A stretch of 64,000 nt of DNA from Herbaspirillum sp. ST 5-3 (GTDB taxonomy: Bacteria; Pseudomonadota; Gammaproteobacteria; Burkholderiales; Burkholderiaceae_D), in contig NZ_STGI01000005.1 in assembly GCF_004804275.1 (NCBI RefSeq), forward strand, positions 248,001 to 312,000, read 5' to 3'. Under the pieces are notes generated by a model that saw only the letters and a list, made by a program, of their open reading frames with translations, did no database searches and was not told the origin of the DNA. Below are positions 1-11,719 of the stretch, piece after piece. The first letter of the stretch is position 1. Every line of letters starts with the position of its first letter. The translations under genes were made by a program, and so were the position numbers.

Positions 1-337
1 CTTCCAGCTTGCCCAGATCCTCGTCCGGCGTGGCGTCGTCATGCGTGACCAGGTGGTGGAATTCCTCGAACAGGTGCGCGGCCTCGTCCAGCTTCTTGCC
101 CTTGAGCGCATCGGTCATCAGCGAGGCCGAGGCGGTCGAGATGGCGCAGCCCGTACCCTCAAAGCTCACATCCTGGATCACGTCACCTTCGACATGCAGG
201 TACACCGTCAACTGATCGCCGCACAAGCGGTTGTGGCCGTGCGCAACGTGGTTGGCATCGGCCATCGCGTGACAGTTGCGCGGCTTCTTGTAGTGATCGA
301 AGATCACTTCCTGGTAAAGATCACGCAAATCACTCAT
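1..337 (-). CDS. sufU: SufU-type Fe-S scaffold protein (3' end outside window)
   Basis: IscU/SufU-family protein that receives persulfide sulfur from SufS during Fe-S cluster assembly in the cytoplasm. The visible 112 residues begin MSDLRDLYQEVIFDHYKKPRN, typical of the family, and hold two of the expected metal/sulfur cysteines, in HNRLCGDQ and GTGCAIS. The third cysteine would lie beyond position 1. The ATG at 337 overlaps the sufS stop codon (ATGA), so the two genes are translationally coupled. A SufU rather than a SufE partner for SufS is the less common arrangement in proteobacteria. The call is firm; the C-terminus is simply not in the window. Confidence 0.9.
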   Translation of the reverse strand, partial: MSDLRDLYQEVIFDHYKKPRNCHAMADANHVAHGHNRLCGDQLTVYLHVEGDVIQDVSFEGTGCAISTASASLMTDALKGKKLDEAAHLFEEFHHLVTHDDATPDEDLGKLE

Positions 338-1596
338 CGCTGAAACATCTCCTGTACCTTGTTGATCCCGGCGATCAGGGCATCCACTTCGGCACGCGTG
401 TTGTACAAGGAGAACGACGCCCGCGCGGTGCCGCTGATGCCGAAGCGCTGCATGATCGGCATCGCGCAATGATGGCCGGCGCGTATCGCGACGCCGTCGT
501 GGTCGAGAATGGTGCCGATGTCGTGCGGATGCACGCCCTCCAGCGTGAAGGAAAGGATGCTGGCCTTCTGCTGCGCGGTGCCGATGATCTTCAAGCCCTT
601 GATCCCGCTCGCCAGTTCGGTTGCGTACGCCAGCAGATCGTGCTCATGCGCGGCGATGGCCGCGATGCCGATCGACGTTACATAATCCAGCGCGTGGCCG
701 AGCCCGATGGCGCCCGCGATATTCGGCGTGCCGGCCTCGAATTTGTATGGCAGCTCGTTGTATAGGGTTTCGCCGAAGGAAACCGAACTGATCATGTCGC
801 CGCCACCCTGATAAGGCGGCATCGCATCCAGCAGCGCTTCTTTTCCGTACAAGACACCAATGCCGGTCGGCGCAAAGATCTTGTGTCCCGAGAACGCATA
901 GAAATCGCAGTCAAGCTCGCGCACATCCACGCCAAGGTGCGCAATCGCCTGTGCACCATCCAGCAGCACCGGCACGTCATGCGCATGCGCCATCTCGATG
1001 ATGCGCTTCACCGGCGTAATGGTACCGAGCGCATTCGAGAGATGCGTGATCGCGACCAGCTTTGTGCCGGGACCGATCAAGTGGCCGAGCATCTCGACAT
1101 CCAGCTCGCCGGCTTCGTTCACCGGTACCACGCGCAGTTCCGCGCCAGTCTGGCCGCACACCATCTGCCACGGCACGATGTTGGAGTGATGCTCCATCGC
1201 GCTGACGATGATGTTGTCTTCCGCGGTCAGGCGCGGTCGTGCATAGCTTTGCGCCACCAGGTTGATCGCTTCGGTCGTGCCGCGCACGAACACGATTTCC
1301 CTGGTGCTGGCCGCGTTGATGAAGTGCCGCACCTTTTCGCGCGCCGCTTCATACTGGTCGGTCGCACGCTGGCTCAGCGTATGCACGCCGCGATGCACGT
1401 TGGAATTGGTATGCCGATAGAACGCAGCCTCGGCTTCGATCACCGATACCGGCTTGTGCGTCGTCGCCGCGTTGTCGAGATAGACCAGCGGCTTGCCGCG
1501 AATCGTTTCGCGCAGCACGGGAAAATCCTCGCGCCAGCGGGCGACGTCGCTGTTGATGTGGCCTGGATGTCGCAACACTTCCGATTCCATTTTCAT
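334..1596 (-). CDS. sufS: Cysteine desulfurase SufS
   Basis: PLP-dependent group II cysteine desulfurase that takes sulfur from L-cysteine and passes it to SufU for cluster assembly. It is 420 residues, normal for the family. The PLP lysine is K239 in SGHK and the catalytic cysteine is C377 in RAGHHCAMP. The N-terminal YLDNAATTHKP motif is intact. The ATG at 1596 shares one base with the sufD stop (TGATG), which I prefer over a GTG one codon earlier. The gene is fifth in a six-gene SUF operon and overlaps sufU by four bases. Confidence 0.96.
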   Translation of the reverse strand: MKMESEVLRHPGHINSDVARWREDFPVLRETIRGKPLVYLDNAATTHKPVSVIEAEAAFYRHTNSNVHRGVHTLSQRATDQYEAAREKVRHFINAASTREIVFVRGTTEAINLVAQSYARPRLTAEDNIIVSAMEHHSNIVPWQMVCGQTGAELRVVPVNEAGELDVEMLGHLIGPGTKLVAITHLSNALGTITPVKRIIEMAHAHDVPVLLDGAQAIAHLGVDVRELDCDFYAFSGHKIFAPTGIGVLYGKEALLDAMPPYQGGGDMISSVSFGETLYNELPYKFEAGTPNIAGAIGLGHALDYVTSIGIAAIAAHEHDLLAYATELASGIKGLKIIGTAQQKASILSFTLEGVHPHDIGTILDHDGVAIRAGHHCAMPIMQRFGISGTARASFSLYNTRAEVDALIAGINKVQEMFQR

Positions 1597-2939
1597 CACA
1601 GTTCTCCGAGTCGTTCCTCCTGCCCGATACCGCCCTCCTTCGGAAGACGCGTCAGCAGGATTTGTTCAAGCCGGGACCGCAGGGACGCGACCCGGATGCG
1701 TTCAATCACATCATGCGCGAAGGCATGCACCAGCAGGCTGCGCGCCACGACCTCGTCGATGCCGCGCGAGCGCAGATAGAACAACTGCGTTTCATCCAGC
1801 TGTCCGACCGTCGCGCCGTGATTGCACTTCACATCGTCGGCATAGATTTCCAGTTCCGGCTTGGTGTCGATTTCCGCATCGCGCGACAACAGCAGGTTAT
1901 GGTTGGCCTGATATGCATTGGTCTTCTGCGCGCCGGGCTGCACGATTACCTTGCCGTTGAATACCGCATGCGACTGGCCGTCGAGCACGCCGCGATAGCG
2001 TTCGCGGCTGGTGCCGTTGGGCTGGCGATGGTCGATGCGCGTGTGGTGGTCCACATGCTGCTGCCCGCCGACCAGATACAATCCATTGAAGATCGCGTCG
2101 CATCCCGGTGCCTCAAATGCCGTCGTGATGTCGTTGCGCGCCAGCGTCGCGCCCAGCGAAAACGAGTGCGATTCCAGGCGGCTGTCGCGCTGCTGCAGCG
2201 CGTGAATGCCGGCCACATGGAACGCGCCCGATGCTTCCTGCTGCAGCTTGTGATGTGCGACCGCCGCATTGGCGGCAGCGAAGATCCGTGTCACCACATT
2301 GGTGAAGTACACCGCACCGTCAAGCCCGGCATAGTGTTCAATGATCGTCGCCTGCGCACCTTCTTCGGCAACGATGATATTGCGCGCATGATTTGCGCCG
2401 CCCTCTTCCGTCGAAATGAACAGCAAATGCACCGGCGCTTCCAGCACCGTTCCGCGCTTCAGGTGCACGTAGGCGCCGTCGGCCATGAAAGCGGCATTAA
2501 GCGCACCGAAGGCCGTCGCTTGTTCCTCGTTCGCGAGATAGGGTTCCAGTACTTCCGGCGCCACGTCGAGCGTATCGGCAAGACTGGCCAGCTTCACGCC
2601 GGCAGGCAGCGTGCCGACGGAGGACAGCCACGGCGCATAACGACCGTTATGGAACACCAGCACATGATCGGACGCGCTGCCTTCCGCAAAACGGTCCACC
2701 AGGGCCGCTGCGCCTGCACTGCTGCGGCTTTCAATTGTGGAGCGGAATGCCTGCTTTTCAAACGCCGCCACGCTGGTGTATTTCCATTCCTCGTCATGCC
2801 GCGTCGGGAAACCGCGCTGCGCAAAGACATCCAGCGCACTCTTGCGCAGCCGTCCGAGCCAGGGCACGCCGCTGCCTGGCAACAGGTCGACGACGCGCGC
2901 GAAGTCGGTCAGGTAATGGTTGCGAGCTTCGGACATCAT
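1596..2939 (-). CDS. sufD: Fe-S assembly scaffold subunit SufD
   Basis: Subunit of the SufBCD scaffold complex, which assembles Fe-S clusters and takes up iron. The 447-residue protein has the divergent helical N-terminus ([12 protein letters not shown], then RHDEEWKYT) and the right-handed parallel beta-helix core with the SufB/D-family [11 protein letters not shown] motif near residue 370. Its ATG overlaps the sufC stop (ATGA), and a second ATG follows immediately. It lies between sufC and sufS in the expected order. Nothing appears truncated. Confidence 0.95.
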   Translation of the reverse strand: MMSEARNHYLTDFARVVDLLPGSGVPWLGRLRKSALDVFAQRGFPTRHDEEWKYTSVAAFEKQAFRSTIESRSSAGAAALVDRFAEGSASDHVLVFHNGRYAPWLSSVGTLPAGVKLASLADTLDVAPEVLEPYLANEEQATAFGALNAAFMADGAYVHLKRGTVLEAPVHLLFISTEEGGANHARNIIVAEEGAQATIIEHYAGLDGAVYFTNVVTRIFAAANAAVAHHKLQQEASGAFHVAGIHALQQRDSRLESHSFSLGATLARNDITTAFEAPGCDAIFNGLYLVGGQQHVDHHTRIDHRQPNGTSRERYRGVLDGQSHAVFNGKVIVQPGAQKTNAYQANHNLLLSRDAEIDTKPELEIYADDVKCNHGATVGQLDETQLFYLRSRGIDEVVARSLLVHAFAHDVIERIRVASLRSRLEQILLTRLPKEGGIGQEERLGEL

Positions 2940-3724
2940 CTTGCCTCCGCGCGTACCGGCGTGCGCTTGGCAGGTGCGGGCGCGGCTTCGTCCAGCCAGC
3001 CATAGCCGCGCTCTTCCAGTTCCAGCGCCAGTTCCTTGCCACCGGACTTGACGATGCGTCCCTTCGACAGCACATGCACGAAATCCGGCACCACATAATC
3101 CAGCAAGCGCTGATAGTGGGTCACGAGAATCATCGAGCGCTCCGGACTGCGCAGCGCATTGATACCCTTGGCGACCACCTGCAGCGCATCGATGTCGAGC
3201 CCGGAGTCGGTTTCATCGAGAATCGCAAGCTTCGGCTCCAGCAAGGCCATCTGCAGAATCTCATTGCGCTTTTTCTCGCCGCCGGAAAAGCCTTCATTGA
3301 CCGAGCGGTACAGCAGCTCGTCGCGCATATCCATCTGCTTCATCTTTTCCTTGATGAGCTTGAGGAATTCCATGGCATCGAGCTCGGGAAGTCCGCGATG
3401 CTTGCGCACATTGTTGACCGCAGCCTTGAGCAAATGGACATTGCTCACGCCGGGAATCTCGACCGGATACTGGAAAGCGAGGAACACGCCTTCGCGCGCG
3501 CGTTCTTCCGGCGCCAGCGGCAGCAGGTCGCGCCCCTGGAACAGGACTTCCCCGCCGGTCACTTCATAGTTTTCGCGTCCGGCCAGCACCTGCGCCAGCG
3601 TGCTCTTGCCCGAGCCGTTCGGCCCCATGATCGCATGCACCTCGCCGGCGTTTACAGTCAGGTTCAGACCGCGCAGGATCGGGTTCTTTTCGACAGATGC
3701 TTGCAGATTGGTGATTTTCAACAT
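2936..3724 (-). CDS. sufC: Fe-S assembly ATPase SufC
   Basis: Cytoplasmic ABC-type ATPase that powers conformational change in the SufBCD scaffold; it is not a transporter. It has 262 residues with Walker [10 protein letters not shown] at 34-42, the family-specific signature GFSGGEKKR near 150 and Walker [13 protein letters not shown] near 170. It ends in a proline/alanine-rich tail of about 20 residues ([10 protein letters not shown]) beyond the usual ABC fold, slightly longer than the common ~250-residue form. Stop and start codons overlap with sufD, and 16 bases separate it from sufB. Confidence 0.97.
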   Translation of the reverse strand: MLKITNLQASVEKNPILRGLNLTVNAGEVHAIMGPNGSGKSTLAQVLAGRENYEVTGGEVLFQGRDLLPLAPEERAREGVFLAFQYPVEIPGVSNVHLLKAAVNNVRKHRGLPELDAMEFLKLIKEKMKQMDMRDELLYRSVNEGFSGGEKKRNEILQMALLEPKLAILDETDSGLDIDALQVVAKGINALRSPERSMILVTHYQRLLDYVVPDFVHVLSKGRIVKSGGKELALELEERGYGWLDEAAPAPAKRTPVRAEAR

Positions 3725-3740
3725 GTTTGTTTTTCCTCAG

Positions 3741-5189
<1,449 letters not shown>

Positions 5190-5199
5190 GATGTCCTTC

Positions 5200-5691
5200 C
5201 TATGTTCCGTTAAACCCAGCGGCAGCCGACTTCACCGACCGCTTCAATGTGATCTCGCTGGCATCGATCTTCTGCATGTCCGGCCGCACAAGCGGCTGTA
5301 CCATCTGGTCCAGCGTAATGTCCTGCAGCACGCCCAGCACGGCGCGATTGATGCGTTGCCAGTTGGCGCGCACCGCACATCCGGTTTCCTGCACGCACAG
5401 GCCGGGAGTGACGCTGCACTCCGTCATGCCGATCGGCCCGTCCATCGCATAAATGACATCCGCCATCGAAATCTGCTGCGGCGGACGCGACAGCAGATAA
5501 CCACCCTTCGCACCGCGCAAGGACATCACCAGCCCGCCGCGCGTCAACATCTTGAGAATCTTGCTGACCGTCGGCGCCGGCACATGGATGGCAGCGGCGA
5601 TCTCGGCCGAACTGCGACTGCGCTCCGGCTCGCTGATCATCGCGGTCAGAACCACAGTGCCGTAGTCGGCCATCTTGCTCAGCCTTAACAT
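5200..5691 (-). CDS. Rrf2-family SUF system regulator
   Basis: IscR-like transcription factor of the SUF-associated Rrf2 type. The 163-residue protein begins [18 protein letters not shown], has a winged helix-turn-helix ([18 protein letters not shown], then [10 protein letters not shown]) and a three-cysteine cluster-binding loop, [14 protein letters not shown], near residues 92-105. It is the first gene of the suf operon. By analogy with IscR/SufR it should sense Fe-S status and autoregulate the operon. The cysteine spacing matches the SUF regulator subfamily, but I have not assigned a gene symbol because naming varies. Confidence 0.92.
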   Translation of the reverse strand: MLRLSKMADYGTVVLTAMISEPERSRSSAEIAAAIHVPAPTVSKILKMLTRGGLVMSLRGAKGGYLLSRPPQQISMADVIYAMDGPIGMTECSVTPGLCVQETGCAVRANWQRINRAVLGVLQDITLDQMVQPLVRPDMQKIDASEITLKRSVKSAAAGFNGT

Positions 5692-5706
5692 GGTCTTGTG
5701 CCCACT

Positions 5707-5730
5707 CCTTAATCAGTACCGATTTAGTCC
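5707..5730 (-). promoter_or_regulatory. Candidate Rrf2 operator upstream of the suf operon
   Basis: On the minus strand the segment reads GGACTAAATCGGTACTGATT, followed by AAGG, 16 bases before the regulator ATG. The GACTAAAtCGGTA core resembles Rrf2/IscR-type boxes. I could not define clean -35 and -10 elements around it. The assignment rests on motif resemblance and position only. Confidence 0.35.
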
Positions 5731-5745
5731 TGTAAACATCGTTTA

Positions 5746-5779
5746 AAAATCCCAGGGAAGGGAAATTGCCTGGGATTTT
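5746..5779 (-). terminator. Rho-independent terminator after the HMA-like gene
   Basis: Perfect 11-bp stem (AAAATCCCAGG / CCTGGGATTTT) with a 12-base loop. On the minus strand it is followed by a T-run (TTTTT). It lies 106 bases downstream of the 5885-6139 gene and upstream of the suf regulator, so it separates the two transcription units. Confidence 0.8.
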
Positions 5780-5884
5780 CCCGATGGAAAAGCGAATGTG
5801 TTAAACGAACATCACTTCGCCGACAAGAATCAGCATAGGGCGTCCGGCGGATAGTGCAAGCGCATGCGTTGCACCACGTTCAAC

Positions 5885-6139
5885 TTAGCCGCCGCAGCTT
5901 CCGCAGCACATGCCTTCTTCGCCGTGCGCAACTTTCTTCAGGGTCACGCCCGCTTGCTGCAAGGTCGTGCGCAATTCTTGAAGCGACGTCACGTCGTCGT
6001 CGAAGTCGATATTGATCTTCGCCGCCGCGGTCTCGATACCAACCTTGCTCACGCCTTTGACGGAGTTGAGCACGCGTGCAACGATCAGGGCGCCAGCTTC
6101 ATCCAATGCGCCTGCCAGGGAAAGAGTTTCAGATTTCAT
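5885..6139 (-). CDS. Small HMA-like protein with CCGSCGG tail
   Basis: 84-residue protein with the beta-alpha-beta pattern of heavy-metal-associated domains (VARVLNSVKGVSKVGIETAAAKINIDFDDD, given here only as the block at residues 20-49). The usual MxCxxC metal loop is absent. Instead four glycine-spaced cysteine/glycine residues form the extreme C-terminus, CCGSCGG. This suggests metal or thiol chemistry carried by the tail rather than the fold. It is monocistronic, with its own terminator. The function is unknown. A metal-trafficking role next to the Fe-S operon is only inference. Confidence 0.7.
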   Translation of the reverse strand: MKSETLSLAGALDEAGALIVARVLNSVKGVSKVGIETAAAKINIDFDDDVTSLQELRTTLQQAGVTLKKVAHGEEGMCCGSCGG

Positions 6140-6168
6140 GTGAGTTCCTCGGGTTCGTCTGAATTAAG

Positions 6169-6181
6169 TCCAGTAACTGGA
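6169..6181. promoter_or_regulatory. 13-bp palindrome upstream of the HMA-like gene
   Basis: Perfect dyad TCCAGTaACTGGA, 30 bases upstream of the start codon at 6139, in the position expected for an operator or promoter-proximal binding site. No regulator can be assigned from the sequence. Confidence 0.35.
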
Positions 6182-6533
6182 TAACGACACTTTACCATAA
6201 GATTCATTTTGAATGCATCTTTAAAGGCGAATTTTTCTGCTTGGGTTACGGATCGCGTTGATGGTCTCCCGGAAACCGACCGATCGTCGCCGAGCCAACT
6301 CATGCTACGCTCGCCATCAAAAGCGCGATCAGCGATCCCTTATCCGTCAAATCACTTGGGTGCCGCTTCAGTGGCTTTGCCCGAGCCGCCACTCGCTGAG
6401 CCGGGTTGAACGCAGCGTTGAATGGAACGCCATGCCGAAAACCGCTCGATCATGGCGTGCATCAATTTTGTCGCTTCAGCCGGAGAGGTGATTACGCCGA
6501 TTCCGGCTGTACGAGATTGTTTTCAGCAACAAG
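6182..6533. other. Intergenic stretch with no supported gene
   Basis: About 350 bases between the HMA-like gene and the GST gene. Short open frames occur here, but none has a recognisable family motif or a good ribosome-binding site. It must contain the promoter of the HMA-like gene at its left end. I see no strong hairpin or repeat. Confidence 0.5.
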
Positions 6534-7127
6534 TCAAATACCCGGCATCGGCACGAAACCCGGCAATTCCTTGATTCGTCCTATCCATCGGCGAATGTGT
6601 GGATATGGCTCTAGTGAGACCGCGCCTTCCGGTGCAAGTGCAACGTAGGGCATGACTGCGCAGTCGGCGATAGTGGGGCGCTCCATGGCAAGCCAGCGGT
6701 GCCTGCTCAGATGCGCATCGATCAGTGGAAGAATATGAGCAGAGCGCTTGAGCGTATCCGCCTTGTCAATTGCATACCCGAATTTGTCGACCAGCCTGGC
6801 AGCTCCAGGTCCGTTCTGCACTTCATTGGCAGAAGTCGAGAGCCATTGAACCACTTGCGCCATGCCTGCGGCATCCTTGGGTAACCAGGTTTCGTCGCCG
6901 TACTTCGCGGCAAGATAGACGAGAATCGCGTGAGAGTCGCGTAGCACTACATCGCCATCCGCAAGAATCGGAATCTCACCCCAGGGATTCAGATTGATGA
7001 GTGGCGGTTGCTTGTGCTCTCCCGCGAGGAAATCGACCGCGACAATTTGGAGAGGAATTTTCGCCAAGGCTGCAAACAAACGGACCTTGTAGCAATTACC
7101 GGACAGTTCCAGGTCGTATAGCTTCAT
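6534..7127 (-). CDS. Glutathione S-transferase family protein
   Basis: 197-residue cytosolic GST. The N-terminal thioredoxin-like domain starts MKLYDLELSGNCYKVRLFAA, with the glutathione-binding NPWGEIPIL and RDSHAILVYLA blocks. The C-terminal helical domain contains the conserved RPTIADCAVMPY N-capping motif near residue 150. The substrate cannot be predicted. It is 44 bases downstream of the PNPOx-like gene on the same strand, and both are divergent from a LysR regulator, which suggests a small inducible detoxification unit. Confidence 0.88.
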   Translation of the reverse strand: MKLYDLELSGNCYKVRLFAALAKIPLQIVAVDFLAGEHKQPPLINLNPWGEIPILADGDVVLRDSHAILVYLAAKYGDETWLPKDAAGMAQVVQWLSTSANEVQNGPGAARLVDKFGYAIDKADTLKRSAHILPLIDAHLSRHRWLAMERPTIADCAVMPYVALAPEGAVSLEPYPHIRRWIGRIKELPGFVPMPGI

Positions 7128-7171
7128 ATATCTTTCCTTGAGAGTGGGTTGGGCAAATCAAGATGGGTGCA

Positions 7172-7720
7172 TCAACATGAAAGCATTTCGCTTTCGATAT
7201 AACGAGGGGCAATCTGTTGAGAGCAATTCCAGTCGAACGCGGCCACCGTGATCAGCAAGACGCGTTCAACGGGAATTTCAATGAATGGCGGGAGCACTGC
7301 GGCGATCAATTCGGGTGATGCATCGACCGTGTCGACCACTTGCACGCGCCCAAGGATCTTCAGCCGGCGACGGTTGGGATAATCAACCAGGATGAGCGCA
7401 GCCTTATCGTTGTACCGCAGGTTGCCAATACTGACATACTGACGATTGCCCCGATAGTCGGCGAAACCGAGGATATCCGAACCCAAGACCTTGAGAAAAC
7501 CTGGAGAACCACCGCGATGCTGAACGTGCGGCCAGCCGGTTTCGCTCACCGTCGCAAGATAAAAGCTGTCCCGGGCCAGAATGTATTCCCTCTCGCGAAC
7601 GCCGAATTCCACTGCCGCACCCTCCGTTGGCACAACGGGAAGCTCGTAGCCGTCATATCGACGCTGTGTCGTCTTGACGCTCTGAGTAAACATGACTTCT
7701 GCAAAATGACGGCGGGACAT
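7172..7720 (-). CDS. Pyridoxamine 5'-phosphate oxidase-like flavin-binding protein
   Basis: 182-residue split-barrel protein of the PNPOx-like/general stress class. Typical features are the FYLATVSETGWPHVQHRGGSPGFL strand-turn region (residues ~50-73) and the DYRGNRQYVSIGNL block. The start at 7720 (MSRRHFAEV) is chosen because a GGAG motif lies nine bases upstream; an in-frame ATG seven codons earlier lacks one. Members bind FMN or F420 and reduce varied substrates. The substrate here is unknown. It is probably cotranscribed with the downstream GST gene. Confidence 0.82.
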   Translation of the reverse strand: MSRRHFAEVMFTQSVKTTQRRYDGYELPVVPTEGAAVEFGVREREYILARDSFYLATVSETGWPHVQHRGGSPGFLKVLGSDILGFADYRGNRQYVSIGNLRYNDKAALILVDYPNRRRLKILGRVQVVDTVDASPELIAAVLPPFIEIPVERVLLITVAAFDWNCSQQIAPRYIESEMLSC

Positions 7721-7840
7721 CTCGATTTCTCCAAAGACCATATGTGGAAAAGTAACAGATCAATATTGATAGAATCGATAGCCGGAATAAATAGATCAAA
7801 ACGCAATAGATAAATCCGAAAATCGGTTTAATATCATCTG

Positions 7841-8779
7841 ATGGATAAACTTCGAGCCATGACAACATTCGTCCGGATTGTGGAGGCAGGCAGTCTTACC
7901 AGCGCCGCCGAACGGCTGGATACCTCGCTGACGTCGGTGGTACGCTCGCTCTCCGCCTTGGAAGAAACCTTGGGAATACGGCTGCTGAATCGCACAACAC
8001 GCCGTATTGCGCTGACGGACGAGGGGCGGGAATATTTCGAGCGCTGCCAGGACTTGCTGGTCGAAATCGAAGAGATGGAGGCGGCCCTCTCGGCGCGTCA
8101 GTTGAAACCGTCGGGCAAGATATCAATCACGGCCCCGGTCATGTTTGGCCGGTTGCATGTGGCGTCTGCGGTTACGGGGTTTCTCAGCGCCTATCCGGAA
8201 ATGCGAGCGGAGTTGCTACTTCTCGACCGCGTCGTCGATTTATTGGAGGAAGGTATCGATGTTGCGATCCGGATCGGTCCCCTGCCCGACTCATCGCTCG
8301 TCGCGGTTCCTTTAGGCTCGACCCGCACCATCGTCTGCGCCAGCCCGAGCTACCTCGCACACCATGGGACTCCCCGCACGCCTGCCGCGCTTGCGCACCA
8401 AAGCTGCATTCACTTTACCGGGCTTTCGTCAAATGGAGGGGAGTGGGAATTCCGGCATGAAGGGCTGCCTCAGCGGGTAAAGATCAACGCCACGTTCACT
8501 ACGAACCAGTGCGACTCCGCGCTTGACGCCTGTGCGAACGGACTCGGATACGGGCGCTTTCTCGCGTATCAGGTGCATAAATTACTCGAGGTCGGAAAAC
8601 TGGTACAGGTGTTGACCGAATACGAACCTGCGCCTTTGCCAATCCATCTTGTCTATCCACATTCCCGCCTGCTGTCTTCTCGAGTACGCGCATTCGTGGA
8701 CTGGGCAGTACCACAGCTGCGTGAGCTTCTTCTCACGAAAGTGACCTGTCCTGAGATTTTCGGGCCACAGGAAATTTGA
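7841..8779 (+). CDS. LysR-family transcriptional regulator
   Basis: 312-residue LysR-type regulator. The N-terminal winged helix-turn-helix (MTTFVRIVEAGSLTSAAERL, then SLSALEETLGIRLLNRTTRR) is followed by a substrate-binding domain of the CrgA/AaeR-like subgroup (GKISITAPVMFGRLHV). It is divergent from the PNPOx/GST pair across a short AT-rich gap (7742-7840). By the usual LysR pattern it should control that pair and itself. The inducer is unknown. Confidence 0.93.
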   Translation: MDKLRAMTTFVRIVEAGSLTSAAERLDTSLTSVVRSLSALEETLGIRLLNRTTRRIALTDEGREYFERCQDLLVEIEEMEAALSARQLKPSGKISITAPVMFGRLHVASAVTGFLSAYPEMRAELLLLDRVVDLLEEGIDVAIRIGPLPDSSLVAVPLGSTRTIVCASPSYLAHHGTPRTPAALAHQSCIHFTGLSSNGGEWEFRHEGLPQRVKINATFTTNQCDSALDACANGLGYGRFLAYQVHKLLEVGKLVQVLTEYEPAPLPIHLVYPHSRLLSSRVRAFVDWAVPQLRELLLTKVTCPEIFGPQEI

Positions 8780-8806
8780 GAAGTACCATCAGGCACCTGC
8801 AAAGAA

Positions 8807-8838
8807 AAAGGCTTATAGTGTTTCCACTATAAGCCTTT
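8807..8838. terminator. Bidirectional hairpin terminator between lysR and the tRNA
   Basis: Perfect 14-bp stem (AAAGGCTTATAGTG / CACTATAAGCCTTT) with a TTTC loop. It has T-rich flanks on both strands: TTTGATTTT on plus, and TTTTTCTTT on minus. It can stop lysR from the left and the tRNA transcript from the right. Confidence 0.85.
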
Positions 8839-8846
8839 GATTTTAC

Positions 8847-8925
<79 letters not shown>

Positions 8926-8942
8926 TGTTGAAGCTGCCAAAA

Positions 8943-8968
8943 ACTTGGGCGGTGTTACCCGCCCAAGT
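8943..8968 (-). terminator. rpoD terminator
   Basis: 10-bp GC-rich stem (ACTTGGGCGG / CCGCCCAAGT) with a six-base loop. On the minus strand it is followed by TTTTT, 20 bases after the rpoD stop. It is a classic rho-independent terminator closing the macromolecular synthesis region. Confidence 0.85.
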
Positions 8969-8988
8969 GTTTTGACAATGTTATCCGA

Positions 8989-11493
<2,505 letters not shown>

Positions 11494-11669
11494 GGAATCA
11501 ATACCAACTGGTTTGCTCTCGTGCGCCGAGTGAATTGCGCTTGGTGGAGCCGATGAATCTGTACTGGCTTCGGCATTCGCCCGCGCGACATCCTTGGTAA
11601 TTCGTTCTGTGACTTATGAACCCGGTCAGGCAAACGATCTTACCTAAGGTCTTGAATCAAAAGCTTTAA

Positions 11670-11678
11670 ATTATACCA
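11670..11678 (-). promoter_or_regulatory. Probable rpoD promoter (extended -10)
   Basis: The minus strand reads TGGTATAAT, a perfect -10 with an extended TG element, inside the 226-base dnaG-rpoD gap. A convincing -35 is not visible at 17 bases, as is common for extended -10 promoters. Transcription would begin near 11663, leaving a leader of about 170 nt. Confidence 0.5.
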
Positions 11679-11719
11679 CAGAGAGCAACGTTTCTCCATC
11701 ACAAAGGCATTGGGGCAAA

